Shown here one piece after another: positions 27,061 to 37,274 of a stretch of DNA of 64,000 bases. The DNA comes from Clostridia bacterium (lineage in GTDB: Bacteria; Bacillota; Clostridia; Lachnospirales; Lachnospiraceae). Numbering within the stretch: position 1 is the first letter of the stretch; each line of letters opens with the position of its first letter. Both the position numbers and the translations under genes were made by a program. The DNA lies in the NCBI GenBank assembly GCA_003249225.1, contig QKJQ01000036.1, forward strand, positions 1 to 64,000. Reading direction: 5' to 3'. The notes under the pieces are model-generated. The model was not told where the DNA came from and ran no database searches. It worked only from the letters and a program-made list of their open reading frames with translations.

Positions 27061-28373
27061 ATTCTGAAACGATGATACATACCCCCGGCGGATATTATGC
27101 ACTGGCCTACTGGCTGGCATGCAACCTGATACTCTGGTTCAGTCCGCTAAAACTGAACCGCGGAAAAAGAATCGTAATCCAGTCCATGTTCTTTGTTATT
27201 CTGCTGTTAATCATGACAGTCAGTGACGATAAACCAGACGCAGCCTTTGTACCGCTGATGCTTCTTTATGTTTTAATGATTTACCTTGATATCTATATAA
27301 ATTGCAGATATGATGCCAGAACAGCGCTTCATTTTGCGATACGAGTTTTTATTATCGGAGAATTTGCCGCCTCCTTTCAATGGCAGATGGAGTATTATAC
27401 CAGAATGAATTTTTCAATCCCAAGCACCTGGATTGTGGATATGCTTATTTTACTTGGTATACATACAATCGTGTTCGGAGTTCTGGCAAACCTGGAAAAG
27501 AAGAACCGTGTAATTAATTCGAAGATAGAGATAAAGAACAAAGAAATGCTGTCAACACTCATCATAGGATTTGTTGTTTTTACCATGAGCAACTTTAGTT
27601 TTATTATTGAAAAATCTCCGTTCAGCAGTCAGTTCGCATCAGAAATATTTTTCATAAGAACGTTAGTGGATCTGGCCGGTGTTGCCATACTTTTTGCTTA
27701 TCATATGCTGCTTGGAGAATTGAAGGTAATGTTTGAGGTGAACAAGCTTCATGACATGCTGAACATGCAGTACAGTAATTATGAAATGCTAGAGAACAGT
27801 ATAGCTGCCGTGAATCAGAAATATCATGACCTGAAGTACCAGATCGCCGTATTAAAACAGGAGGCTGATACCGAGAAGAACATCGCTTATCTGGAAAAGA
27901 TGGAAAAAGAGATCAAGCTGTACGAAGCACAGAATAAAACCGGGAATAAAGTTCTGGATATCATTCTTACCGGCAAGTCGCTGTACTGCAGTCAGAACTG
28001 GATCGAACTGACCAGTGTTGCAGATGGGCACGCCATAGATTTTATGGATGATATGGATATCAGTACATTATTCGGAAATGCTCTGGATAACGCCATTGAG
28101 AGCACCAGTAAGATTGATAAGAAAGAAAAGCGACTGATTCATTTGGTCGTAGCAAAGCAGAATAATTTTGTAAGGATCCGGATCGAGAATTGTTATGAAG
28201 AAAAGCTTACCTTTGTCGATGGCATGCCGATCACAACAAAGAGTGATTCTAAAAATCATGGGTATGGCTTAAAAAGCATCGAAAATACTGTTAAAAAGTA
28301 CGGAGGTTCCGTAACAATTCAGGCAAAAGAAGGCTGGTTCGAACTGCGTATATTAATTCCATTTGAAGAATAA
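27057..28373 (+). CDS. GHKL sensor histidine kinase (AgrC-like)
   Basis: This 438-aa kinase has six or seven membrane helices in its first ~230 residues, a coiled segment, the phospho-acceptor His257 in KYHDLKYQI, an N-box (NALDNAIES) and a G-box (HGYGLKSIEN). This is the HPK10/AgrC layout that pairs with LytTR regulators and often senses peptides. No AgrD/AgrB-like peptide and processing genes are nearby, so the signal is unknown. A strong terminator follows. Confidence 0.92.
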   Translation: MNSETMIHTPGGYYALAYWLACNLILWFSPLKLNRGKRIVIQSMFFVILLLIMTVSDDKPDAAFVPLMLLYVLMIYLDIYINCRYDARTALHFAIRVFIIGEFAASFQWQMEYYTRMNFSIPSTWIVDMLILLGIHTIVFGVLANLEKKNRVINSKIEIKNKEMLSTLIIGFVVFTMSNFSFIIEKSPFSSQFASEIFFIRTLVDLAGVAILFAYHMLLGELKVMFEVNKLHDMLNMQYSNYEMLENSIAAVNQKYHDLKYQIAVLKQEADTEKNIAYLEKMEKEIKLYEAQNKTGNKVLDIILTGKSLYCSQNWIELTSVADGHAIDFMDDMDISTLFGNALDNAIESTSKIDKKEKRLIHLVVAKQNNFVRIRIENCYEEKLTFVDGMPITTKSDSKNHGYGLKSIENTVKKYGGSVTIQAKEGWFELRILIPFEE

Positions 28374-28376
28374 AGA

Positions 28377-28421
28377 AAAGAGCATGGTCTTGCTTAATTC
28401 AAGGCATGCTCTTTTTCTTTG
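28377..28421 (+). terminator. Rho-independent terminator
   Basis: AAAGAGCATG pairs with CATGCTCTTT, with an inner CTTG/CAAG stem, and is followed by TTTTTCTTT. It closes the two-component operon. Confidence 0.9.
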
Positions 28422-28534
28422 CTATGTTGCGACTTTTTCACTGCATTTTACGACATTCCTGTGATAAGTTCTGCGAAATGCAGTATGATTGGAACAGAGA
28501 ATAAAATTACGTTGAAATGAAACAGAGGTATACT

Positions 28535-30907
28535 ATGAAGAAAATAAATTTTAATAATGACTGGAAATTTAAAAACGTAACAACCGGAGAAACAAAGGAC
28601 ATATGTCTGCCGCATGATGCAATGCTTCTGGAAAAAAGAGACAGCAAAAATCCCGGACGGGGTAACTCGGCATGGTTTGCCGGAGGATGCTATGAGTATA
28701 CAAGAAAATTCAGCATTGATGCTATGGACAAAGACAAAAAGGTATTTTTCGAACTGGAAGGTTCCTACTATAAAACGAAAGTATACATAAATGGAAAACT
28801 CAGCAAAACGCATGTGAATGGATATACCTCCCTATACATCGATGCGACCAGTGACCTGAAAACAGAGGAAGAGAATGAGATCAAAGTCATTACAGAAAAT
28901 GATCAGCAGCCAAACAGCAGGTGGTACAGCGGCTCCGGGCTGTACCGGCCGGTTCACATGTATCTGGCAGAGAAGGAACATATACACATCAATGGAATCA
29001 AAATAAAAACAATTTCTTTAGATCCTCCAAGCATTGAAGTGAAAGTACTGACAACAGCAGAGGGAAATCTCCAGGTCGATATAATAGATTCCAATGGGCA
29101 TATAGGCAATACCATCAGGACAAAAACCAATGGGGAAGCAAGTATTATAACAAAAGTAGAAAAGGGCAGACTTTGGAGCTGTGAGGAGCCCAATCTTTAT
29201 CGCTGCCGGGTAACGTATGAAAAGGATGTTGAGGAAGTTACCTTTGGCCTACGGACCATCGAGCTTTCAAAGGAGAAGGGCTTCCTTATCAATGGAGAGC
29301 GCGTCATACTTCGAGGTGCCTGCATTCATCACGACAATGGAATCCTTGGTGCCTGCGGTTACAAAGAAGCGGATGCACGAAAGGTCCGGATAATGAAGGA
29401 AAATGGCTATAATGCCATTCGTTCTGCGCATAATCCCTGCTCAAAAGCAACGCTCGATGCCTGTGACCGGCTGGGAATGCTCGTCATGGATGAATATACG
29501 GATATGTGGTACATTCCAAAAACCCGCTATGACTATGCCGCACATGTATCAGACAACTGGAGGCAGGACTTGCAGGATATGGTGGACAAGGATTACAATC
29601 ACCCCTCTGTCGTCCTGTATTCAACGGGAAATGAAGTCGCAGAGACATCTGAAAAAAGAGGGATTGCTTTTACCGGGCAGATGACAGAGTACCTGCATGA
29701 AATGGACAGCAGCCGTCCGGTCACCTGCGGGGTGAATATCTTCTTTAACCTCTTATACAGTATGGGCTTTGGTGTGTACAGTGAAGAAAAGGCTGAGAAG
29801 GCAGCAAAAGAAGAGAAAGATAAGTCTTTGGCGGTTGGAAGTGAGTTCTACAATAAACTGGCGGGGGCGTTCGGAGACCGGTTCATGAAGCTTGGGGCAA
29901 CGCTGCATGGCTGTGATGTTAAGACAAGGGATGCCTTTGCCAATATGGATGTTGCGGGTTATAACTATGGAATTATGAGATATCGGCATGATCTGCGCAA
30001 ATATCCGGACAGATTTATACTTGGTTCCGAGACTTTCTGTAAGGATGCGGCTAAATTCTGGAAGCTGGCAAAAGAAAATCCACGAATTATTGGTGACTTT
30101 GTATGGGCCGGCATGGACTATCTGGGAGAAGTAGGCATTGGTTCCTGGGAATACAAAGACTATGCACCGGAATTTACGTATGGTCCGGGCTGGATCTCTG
30201 CCGGGAGCGGAAGAGTGGATCTGATCGGAAATCCACTTGGCGAAGCCGGATATACAAAGGTTGCCTATGAAACGATCAGCAATCCGGTCATTGCAGTCAG
30301 ACCAATGAACCATGAAGGTACTCATTCCCCTTCTGCCTGGAAGATGACGAATGCAAGAGAAAGCTGGACCTGGGAAGAATGCGAAGGGAAAAAAGCCTTG
30401 GTGGAGGTCTATGCCCGTGGAGCCTATGCTATTTTATACCTGAATAAGAAAAAGCTCCGAAAGAAAAGAATTGGAAGAAGCTGCAGGGTCTGCTTTAGGA
30501 CCAGATATCGAAAAGGCACCCTTTTGGTAAAAATATTTGATCAAAAGGGAAGAGAACTTGGAGAAAAAAGTCTTGTGACAGCAGCGCCAAAGACAGTCCT
30601 TCAGGTTACGCCGGAGGAGAACAGAGTAAGTCCCGGTAATATCGTGTATGTTCCGATCCGGTATACAGACGAAAAAGGAACTGTGAAACCAACCATGAGA
30701 GGAACCCTGCAGGTTGCGGTGGAAGGCGGAACACTGATCGCACTTGGCAATGCCTGTCCCTACAACGAAAAGGGATATTTAAAAAAACATACCGATACTT
30801 ATTACGGAGAAGCTATGGCAGTAATTGCTGCAGAAAAAGAAGGAACCATTACTATTACAGTCGAAGATGGGCCGAGAAAAGCACAGGCAGAGATTTTGTG
30901 TGAATAG
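28535..30907 (+). CDS. Glycoside hydrolase family 2 enzyme (beta-galactosidase-like)
   Basis: This 790-aa enzyme shows GH2 domain order: N-terminal jelly-roll (WFAGGCYEYTRKF, RWYSGSGLYRPV), immunoglobulin-like domain, TIM barrel from about 255, then C-terminal sandwich domains. The acid/base Glu367 lies in STGNEV and the likely nucleophile Glu499 in LGSETF. It lacks a signal peptide and should act inside the cell on imported oligosaccharides. The start at 28535 follows CAGAGG by about 6 bases; the earlier ATG at 28517 precedes that site. An inverted repeat ACTGCATTT/AAATGCAGT (28440-28484) overlaps a possible TATGAT -10 and may be an operator. Exact substrate (galactoside, glucuronide or mannoside) is unclear. 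Confidence 0.9.
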   Translation: MKKINFNNDWKFKNVTTGETKDICLPHDAMLLEKRDSKNPGRGNSAWFAGGCYEYTRKFSIDAMDKDKKVFFELEGSYYKTKVYINGKLSKTHVNGYTSLYIDATSDLKTEEENEIKVITENDQQPNSRWYSGSGLYRPVHMYLAEKEHIHINGIKIKTISLDPPSIEVKVLTTAEGNLQVDIIDSNGHIGNTIRTKTNGEASIITKVEKGRLWSCEEPNLYRCRVTYEKDVEEVTFGLRTIELSKEKGFLINGERVILRGACIHHDNGILGACGYKEADARKVRIMKENGYNAIRSAHNPCSKATLDACDRLGMLVMDEYTDMWYIPKTRYDYAAHVSDNWRQDLQDMVDKDYNHPSVVLYSTGNEVAETSEKRGIAFTGQMTEYLHEMDSSRPVTCGVNIFFNLLYSMGFGVYSEEKAEKAAKEEKDKSLAVGSEFYNKLAGAFGDRFMKLGATLHGCDVKTRDAFANMDVAGYNYGIMRYRHDLRKYPDRFILGSETFCKDAAKFWKLAKENPRIIGDFVWAGMDYLGEVGIGSWEYKDYAPEFTYGPGWISAGSGRVDLIGNPLGEAGYTKVAYETISNPVIAVRPMNHEGTHSPSAWKMTNARESWTWEECEGKKALVEVYARGAYAILYLNKKKLRKKRIGRSCRVCFRTRYRKGTLLVKIFDQKGRELGEKSLVTAAPKTVLQVTPEENRVSPGNIVYVPIRYTDEKGTVKPTMRGTLQVAVEGGTLIALGNACPYNEKGYLKKHTDTYYGEAMAVIAAEKEGTITITVEDGPRKAQAEILCE

Positions 30908-31079
30908 AACAAAATCAACATATCACGACGTAAGAGACCCCTTTTACGACAGCCGCATGCACAAGAAAAATTTCTGTGTATACTTATAATCACTGTAATG
31001 GCACATTGCTATGCTGGTTTACGGGATGCCGAAATGATGCTGTTGTGGGAGAATATTTATTATAAAGGAGAAGCGTAAT
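30908..31079. other. Spacer between GH2 and permuted GH3 genes
   Basis: 172 bases with no gene. No clear terminator or promoter pair seen; the ribosome site AAAGGAG for the next gene ends it. Confidence 0.3.
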
Positions 31080-34000
31080 ATGAAAAAGAAATCACTGCAA
31101 GTTTGGCGGGGGCTTCTGGCATTATTTCTTTCTTTGTCACTGGCTCTGTCCGGTCTTTCTGTAGTCGCTGACACATGGAGAAGTGTAATTGACCAGGCTC
31201 TTGGAACATCCAGTACGGAAACGACAAATGATGACAAATTTACGTCAGTGTACAGTACGACCGATGACCTGATCGCGGCACATGTAGCGTTGGGAGAAAG
31301 CGTTGCAGAAGAAGGAACTGTATTATTGAAAAATGAGAATAACGCACTGCCGCTTACTGGCGACACACCAAAAGTCACCTTGTTTGGCATGGGAAGCTCC
31401 TATCCGTTCCTTGGTGGAACAATGGGCAGTACCGTGGATGGAGCAACACAGAGAAACCTGGTACAGGCCCTGGAGGAAGAAGGATTTGAACTTAACCCTA
31501 CCATGCTTGGCATTTATGAGACGCTGGGAAGTATCGTTACAGGCGAAGTGGAAAGCTGGGGAGGAACAACTCCTGTTTATGGTTACCAGCCGGCAAACTT
31601 TGCAACACCGTATGCACCGTCCGAACCATCCCTTGAGCTATATACAACTTCGGTTGAAGATCTTGGCGGTGGGGCAGCAGCAAATTATACCGACAGCTTT
31701 GCAGACTATAACGATGCAGCTATTGTAGTATTTTCAAGACCCGGCTCTGAAGGCAGTGACTATTATCCGGGAGAAGAAGGCATTGACTCCGCGGTCTATG
31801 GAACGGACAGTGCATTAAGTCTTTGTGAAAATGAAAAAGCAGTCCTTGCACTTGCCGAGGCGAACTTTGATACCGTTATAGTTCTGATCAACAGCGGTTC
31901 AGCCATGGAAATTGATGATCTTAAGAACGATGTTAATGTAGATGCCATAATGTACATTGGCTTCCCGGGAGCGTACGGCTGTCTTGGTATTGCCAACATC
32001 TTAAATGGTACCATAAGTCCATCCGGTCACTTGTCCGACACCTATGCGGTTGAGGCGGCTAATTCACCGGCAGCACAGAACTTTGGACGAATCGCTTTGA
32101 GTGACCTTAGTGCAATTACTTATCCGGATTCACTGATGGGAACACTTGCAGCAACTTCACCTCTTGGCAGCTTTGGCGGTGATGCTTCACTGGCAGCAGA
32201 CTATTACCTGATCGAAGCAGAAGGTATCTATACCGGATACAAATATTATGAGACCAGATACTATGATGCCGTACTTGGAGCAGGAAATGCAGGCAGTGCA
32301 GTCGGAGCATCAAACGGTGCTACAGCCTGGGACTATGAAAATGAAGTTTCCTATACCTTTGGTTATGGACTCTCCTATACGACCTTCAGTCAGAAGTTAG
32401 ACAGTGTGGAGGTAAATGCTGACGAAGAGACCATTACAGCAAAGGTAACAGTAACAAATACCGGTGATATGGCAGGAAAATCTGTGGCTCAGCTTTATGT
32501 TCAGACCCCTTACACCGAGTACGATAAAGAAAATCTGGTTGAAAAATCAGCCATTGAATTCCTTGGTATGGAAAAAACAGAGACACTTGCTCCGGGAGCA
32601 TCCGAGCAGGTAACGATCGTAATTGATATGAAATATCTTGCAAGCTGGGATTCCTCTGCAAAAGACGGAGAGGGCGGCTACATCCTGGATGGCGGAGATT
32701 ACTACTTTGCTCTTGGTAACGGAGCGCATGAAGCCGTAAACAATGTGCTGGCAGCACAGGGAACTTCTGCAGCCGGCGGTGACAGTGCTTTGGCAGCTGC
32801 AGTCTCCATTGGCAAAGAAGGAACCGTTGATGAAACGACCTTTGCAACCTCAGAAAATGGCACAGAAGTCGTAAATCAGCTTGAATCAGCAGACGTTAAC
32901 TATTATAAACCTGGATATGCGACCTATCTTAGCAGAAGTGACTGGGAAGGTACATTCCCAAGAACCTATGATGATCTTACCATTGATGGTGATAAGGTCG
33001 ACGAATGGGTTACAAGTCTAAGCAATGAGCTTTATCAGATTACTGCAAACGGAGAAGTTGACACGAATGGCATTGACAGCGGACTTGTACTGTCTGATCT
33101 TGCCGGTGTCACAGATATCAACGACATTCGCTGGGAACAGCTGGTTTATGAAATCCCTGTGGATACTTTGATTGCTAAGATCGTTAAGGGCGGAAGCGCA
33201 AGTGATATCATCGATGAAATCCAGAACCCGCTGGTTTACCAGAACGATGGACCAAACGGATTCAGCGGAAGCCTGAGCGGAAGAGGACTTAACACAGAAG
33301 ATGCAAATGCAGAATTCACCATGGGAACCATGGCAAATGAAGTTCTGCTTGCCTGTACCTTTAATAAAGATCTTTTAGAGCAGTGGGGCGAGCTGATCGG
33401 CAACGATGGACTCTGGAGCGGCAACCTTTTGATCTGGGGTGTTGCAGCAAACCTTCACAGAACTCCTTATAACGGAAGAAACTTTGAATATTATTCAGAA
33501 GATGCCATGCTGTCAAACTATATGGCTGCAGCCACTGTATCAGGAGCCTTAGAATTTGGTGTACTTGTCGGACCAAAGCATTTTGCCTTCAACGATCAGG
33601 AATCGCAGCGAAGTGGTGTAGCGCCGTATATGACAGAGCAGAAAGCAAGAGAAGGGGACCTTCGTGCGTTCCAGGGAGCCTTCGAAGATGCCGGAGCACT
33701 GGCTGCTATGACCTCCTTTAGCCGAATTGGTGCAACACCGGTGAATGGATCCTATAATCTGCTTCAGAACATACTTCGTGCGGAGTGGGGCTTTAAGGGT
33801 ATTCTTTCTACCGATATGGTAAATAACACAGGTTATTTCAGACCTGAAATGTGTATTTATACCGGAATCACGATGATGGCAGATTTCAGTACCAATGAAA
33901 CCATGGAACAGGTAACAGAATCCTGGTCCTATCTGACCTCCGCACTGGTATCGGAAGATGAGACCTTAGTGGAATATGCAAGACAGGACATGAAATATCA

Positions 34001-34169
34001 GTTATATGCATTTGCAAATAGTGCGGCACAGAATATTGCGACCATAAAAGTTACACCATGGTGGGAAACAGCGATGAATGTAACGTATTATACCAGCATC
34101 GGACTTTCCGTACTGTTCTTTGGACTCTATGCAGTGGGCAGTCTGAAGCGTAAGAAGGAGGAAGCATAA
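31080..34169 (+). CDS. Membrane-anchored GH3 enzyme with permuted domain order
   Basis: This 1029-aa protein carries the GH3 modules in permuted order. The alpha/beta-sandwich domain usually found second comes first (about 60-385, with SVAEEGTVLLKNENNALPL), then a fibronectin-III-like domain (about 420-550, FGYGLSYTTF start), then the TIM-barrel catalytic domain (about 640-985) with KHFAFNDQESQRS and the probable nucleophile Asp912 in ILSTDMV. It has an N-terminal signal or anchor helix (about 10-31) and a C-terminal membrane helix followed by KRKKEE, so it should sit on the outer face of the membrane. Such permuted GH3 enzymes are known in rumen Clostridia (Ruminococcus albus and Butyrivibrio beta-glucosidases). 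The stop overlaps the start of the next gene. Confidence 0.88.
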   Translation: MKKKSLQVWRGLLALFLSLSLALSGLSVVADTWRSVIDQALGTSSTETTNDDKFTSVYSTTDDLIAAHVALGESVAEEGTVLLKNENNALPLTGDTPKVTLFGMGSSYPFLGGTMGSTVDGATQRNLVQALEEEGFELNPTMLGIYETLGSIVTGEVESWGGTTPVYGYQPANFATPYAPSEPSLELYTTSVEDLGGGAAANYTDSFADYNDAAIVVFSRPGSEGSDYYPGEEGIDSAVYGTDSALSLCENEKAVLALAEANFDTVIVLINSGSAMEIDDLKNDVNVDAIMYIGFPGAYGCLGIANILNGTISPSGHLSDTYAVEAANSPAAQNFGRIALSDLSAITYPDSLMGTLAATSPLGSFGGDASLAADYYLIEAEGIYTGYKYYETRYYDAVLGAGNAGSAVGASNGATAWDYENEVSYTFGYGLSYTTFSQKLDSVEVNADEETITAKVTVTNTGDMAGKSVAQLYVQTPYTEYDKENLVEKSAIEFLGMEKTETLAPGASEQVTIVIDMKYLASWDSSAKDGEGGYILDGGDYYFALGNGAHEAVNNVLAAQGTSAAGGDSALAAAVSIGKEGTVDETTFATSENGTEVVNQLESADVNYYKPGYATYLSRSDWEGTFPRTYDDLTIDGDKVDEWVTSLSNELYQITANGEVDTNGIDSGLVLSDLAGVTDINDIRWEQLVYEIPVDTLIAKIVKGGSASDIIDEIQNPLVYQNDGPNGFSGSLSGRGLNTEDANAEFTMGTMANEVLLACTFNKDLLEQWGELIGNDGLWSGNLLIWGVAANLHRTPYNGRNFEYYSEDAMLSNYMAAATVSGALEFGVLVGPKHFAFNDQESQRSGVAPYMTEQKAREGDLRAFQGAFEDAGALAAMTSFSRIGATPVNGSYNLLQNILRAEWGFKGILSTDMVNNTGYFRPEMCIYTGITMMADFSTNETMEQVTESWSYLTSALVSEDETLVEYARQDMKYQLYAFANSAAQNIATIKVTPWWETAMNVTYYTSIGLSVLFFGLYAVGSLKRKKEEA

Positions 34170-34618
34170 TGGGAGCTATAAAAAATCAAAGATTCGGATT
34201 CTTCGCATACATAATCGTAGCAATCATGATGTTCGTATCACTCATGATCTATGTATCAAATGTAAATACAGCATATTATGAAGACATGGATACGTCCGTT
34301 CTCCTCATTATTCTATGTGCACTTATTGCAGCAATCGGTACGGTCATACTTTCTGCGGCAGCAAAGGGAAAAATCGCTGAAATCATTACAGATGTGCTGC
34401 GAGTTGCTGCAACGGTCCTGATCATTGTGGCCGGAGTAAAATTCATTGGTATGAGAGTTGAATCCTTTGGATACATCTTTGGATCAAATCTTGAGATGGG
34501 AAATGATGCAGCATTCAGTGCCGGTGGACAGGCGATCACAGCAATTGTTATCTTTGTTATCACATGGATCTTATCAATTGCGGCAGCATTTTTTAAAGTA
34601 GGACAAAAAATAAAGTAA
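34169..34618 (+). CDS. Four-helix membrane protein, partner of the permuted GH3
   Basis: This 149-aa protein has four predicted membrane helices (about 10-30, 43-62, 72-95 and 118-140) and short loops; no enzyme motif. The ATG overlaps the GH3 stop (TAATG), a sign of obligate co-translation, so it probably anchors, stabilises or positions that enzyme. Family not recognised. A hairpin follows its stop. Confidence 0.78.
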   Translation: MGAIKNQRFGFFAYIIVAIMMFVSLMIYVSNVNTAYYEDMDTSVLLIILCALIAAIGTVILSAAAKGKIAEIITDVLRVAATVLIIVAGVKFIGMRVESFGYIFGSNLEMGNDAAFSAGGQAITAIVIFVITWILSIAAAFFKVGQKIK

Positions 34619-34642
34619 TTCATTTTTAAATGATTGAGGAAG

Positions 34643-34676
34643 GCTGAACGAACCAAAGCAACAAGGTTCGTTCAGC
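34643..34676 (+). terminator. Hairpin, possible terminator
   Basis: A perfect 12-bp stem GCTGAACGAACC / GGTTCGTTCAGC around a 10-base loop, followed by TAACTTCTT, a poor T-run. It may be a weak terminator that lowers expression of the rhamnosidase and downstream genes. Confidence 0.55.
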
Positions 34677-34701
34677 TAACTTCTTAAAGGTATGGTGCAG
34701 A

Positions 34702-37260
34702 ATGTTAAAAATTGCAGGATTTACATGTGAAAACCGAAAAAACGGCTGTGTCACGGATGAAGATAATCCAAAGTTTTCCTATTTTGTTGAAAGTGACAGG
34801 GAAAATGTCAGCATAAAGAAGGCAGAGCTCTGGGTCAACGGATGGAAGAAAGAAACCGACCGGCAGATTGCAATTTCATACGAGGGAAAACTTTTAGAGC
34901 CATTTACAACCTATAATGCGACCATAGCCGTGGAAGACAATTATGGCGAGATGGCGACGGCGGATCTTGTATTTGAAACCGGCAGGAGAGGAACACCATG
35001 GATCGCAAAATGGATCAGCGATGAGACCTACCATTTCACAGAGAAAAAGGTCTCTCCGATACCAATGATGTTTTGTAAAGCTTTCCAAACCAAGAAAAAG
35101 GTCCGGTCTGCCAAGTTATATGCAACCGCAATGGGAATTTACGAAATAAAGCTGAACGGTAATAAAGTCGGAAAGGACTTTTTTGCACCGGGCTTTACCT
35201 CCTATAGCAAACACCTTCAGTATCAGACCTATGATGTAACACAGGAGATAACTAAGAACAACGAAATTTTAGTCGTCGTTGGCGGTGGATGGGCCGTTGG
35301 TTCCTTTGTATTTACAAGAAAGAACCGGGTCAGCGCAGACCGTCAGGCTTTTTTGATGGAGCTGAGAATACTCTATGAAGATGGTTCCTGTGAAATCGTG
35401 GCTACCGATAACAGCTGGAATGTAACAGAAGACGGACCGTATCGGCTGGCAGACTTTTACGACGGAGAAAGTTATGATGCATCCTTAGAAGCAGGAACTA
35501 TAAAATGGAGAAAGGCTTCGGAAGAAACTCTTTTCATTGCTCCAGAGATAAAAGCAGCGTATGGACTTCCGGTTCGGGAGCAGGAGACCCTACTACCGGT
35601 CGAATGCAAAAAGTGTAAAGATGAACTGATCTATGATTTTGGACAGAATTTTGCCGGAGTCGTGGAGCTTACCATAGAGGGCAAAAAAGGACAGGAAATC
35701 ATCGTTAAGCACGCAGAAATCCTTCATCCGGATGGAACCCTGAACACGAAATTCCTACGTACGGCAAAAGCTACGCTTACGTACCTGTGCAAAGATGGAA
35801 AACAGACCTACCTGCCGAGACTTACCTACATGGGATTTCGGTATATCAGCATTCAGGGAATCGAAGAAGAAAATGTTACCGTCCGTGCAAAGGCACTCTA
35901 CTCAGAATTGCCGGTGATTGGGGACTTCACCTGCTCAGATAAAAAATTAAATCAATTGAACAGTAATATACGATGGAGCGCAAAATCTAATTTTATCGAT
36001 ATTCCGACCGACTGTCCGCAGCGCGATGAGCGCATGGGATGGACAGGCGATATTGCCGTCTTTTCACCGACGGCATGCTATAACTTTGATATGAGCCGAT
36101 TTCTTGATAAATGGCTCAGAGATGTAATGGCAGAACAGAAACCGACAGGAGGAATACCGAATACAATTCCGGCGCAGGGATACGGTTTTCCGGCAACCAT
36201 GCCGGTACTGGCAGTCGACTTCTGGGGAGATGCCTGTATTTTGGTTCCCTGGGCAGAGTATATGGCCAGAGGCGATATCAACATATTGAAAAAATATTAC
36301 CCGATGATGAAAAAATACGTGGAAGCCTGCCGATTCTGGGCCGGTCTTCTAAGCTTTGGACATAAACGTTATATATGGCATACACCGCACAGCCTGCATT
36401 TTGGTGACTGGGTAGCACCGGATGTACCAAAGATGCAGCAATGGCAAAAACGCAGTAAGTGGACTGCGACCGCAAGTCTGAAAAATACCACCAGCTATCT
36501 GGCAAAAATCGCACAGATCCTGGGAAAAGACGAGGATGCAAAGACTTATGAAAAAGTAAGCCGTAAAGTAGCAGAGGCTTATCTCAAAGAATTTACCGAT
36601 GGGAACGGCAAGCTAAAGCTTGAATTCCAGACGGCTTATGTACTGCCGATATACTATGAAATATTTAAAGGAAAGCAAAAAACAGAAGCGGTCAAGAATC
36701 TGTCAAGGCTTGTGAAAGCTTCAGATTACTGCATTGGAACAGGATTTCCCGGAACTCCTTATATTCTGTTTGCACTTGCTGACAATGGTCAGGAAGACGC
36801 TGCTTTTAAAATGCTTATGAATACGAAAGCCCCTTCCTGGCTCTATGAAGTGGAGATGGGCGCGACTACGATCTGGGAACGCTGGGATGGTCTCGATGAA
36901 GACGGAAACTGTCCGATTGGCAATGACGGAACGGACAATATGATCTCTTATAACCATTATGCCAGCGGTGCAGTCGGCGCATTCCTTTATACAAGAATTG
37001 CAGGAATACGTCCGCTTGAACCGGGTTACAAAAGATTTCGCATCGCACCGCTTTTGGGTGGAGGTATCACCTTTGCCAAGGGCAGTACAATGTGCCCGTA
37101 CGGAAAGATTTCTTCAGACTGGAAGATAGAGGGAAATGCATTTGAAATAGCGATTGAAGTTCCGGCCGGAACGAGCTGTGAAGTCGTATTTCCGGATGGC
37201 AGTACAAAGGAAGTTCCAAGCGGTTCCTATACATTTCGCAAGGACATGAAAATAAGTTGA
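34702..37260 (+). CDS. Alpha-L-rhamnosidase, GH78
   Basis: This 852-aa enzyme removes terminal alpha-L-rhamnose from glycosides or polysaccharides. N-terminal beta-sandwich domains (about 1-330) precede the (alpha/alpha)6 barrel with the GH78 signature DCPQRDERMGWTGDIAVF near residue 436, which includes the catalytic acid region, and a C-terminal beta domain ending in a GSYTF strand. No signal peptide, so it is cytoplasmic. Its stop is followed at once by the symporter gene, which suggests rhamnosides are imported and then cut. A rhamnose mutarotase gene lies about 26 kb away at 63053. Confidence 0.92.
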   Translation: MLKIAGFTCENRKNGCVTDEDNPKFSYFVESDRENVSIKKAELWVNGWKKETDRQIAISYEGKLLEPFTTYNATIAVEDNYGEMATADLVFETGRRGTPWIAKWISDETYHFTEKKVSPIPMMFCKAFQTKKKVRSAKLYATAMGIYEIKLNGNKVGKDFFAPGFTSYSKHLQYQTYDVTQEITKNNEILVVVGGGWAVGSFVFTRKNRVSADRQAFLMELRILYEDGSCEIVATDNSWNVTEDGPYRLADFYDGESYDASLEAGTIKWRKASEETLFIAPEIKAAYGLPVREQETLLPVECKKCKDELIYDFGQNFAGVVELTIEGKKGQEIIVKHAEILHPDGTLNTKFLRTAKATLTYLCKDGKQTYLPRLTYMGFRYISIQGIEEENVTVRAKALYSELPVIGDFTCSDKKLNQLNSNIRWSAKSNFIDIPTDCPQRDERMGWTGDIAVFSPTACYNFDMSRFLDKWLRDVMAEQKPTGGIPNTIPAQGYGFPATMPVLAVDFWGDACILVPWAEYMARGDINILKKYYPMMKKYVEACRFWAGLLSFGHKRYIWHTPHSLHFGDWVAPDVPKMQQWQKRSKWTATASLKNTTSYLAKIAQILGKDEDAKTYEKVSRKVAEAYLKEFTDGNGKLKLEFQTAYVLPIYYEIFKGKQKTEAVKNLSRLVKASDYCIGTGFPGTPYILFALADNGQEDAAFKMLMNTKAPSWLYEVEMGATTIWERWDGLDEDGNCPIGNDGTDNMISYNHYASGAVGAFLYTRIAGIRPLEPGYKRFRIAPLLGGGITFAKGSTMCPYGKISSDWKIEGNAFEIAIEVPAGTSCEVVFPDGSTKEVPSGSYTFRKDMKIS

Positions 37261-37274
37261 ATGGAGAAAACAAA

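Noticed and set aside
29753..30325. 190-codon minus-strand frame inside the GH2 gene
   Set aside because: It lies wholly antisense to a well-supported enzyme with intact catalytic residues and shows no family signature.
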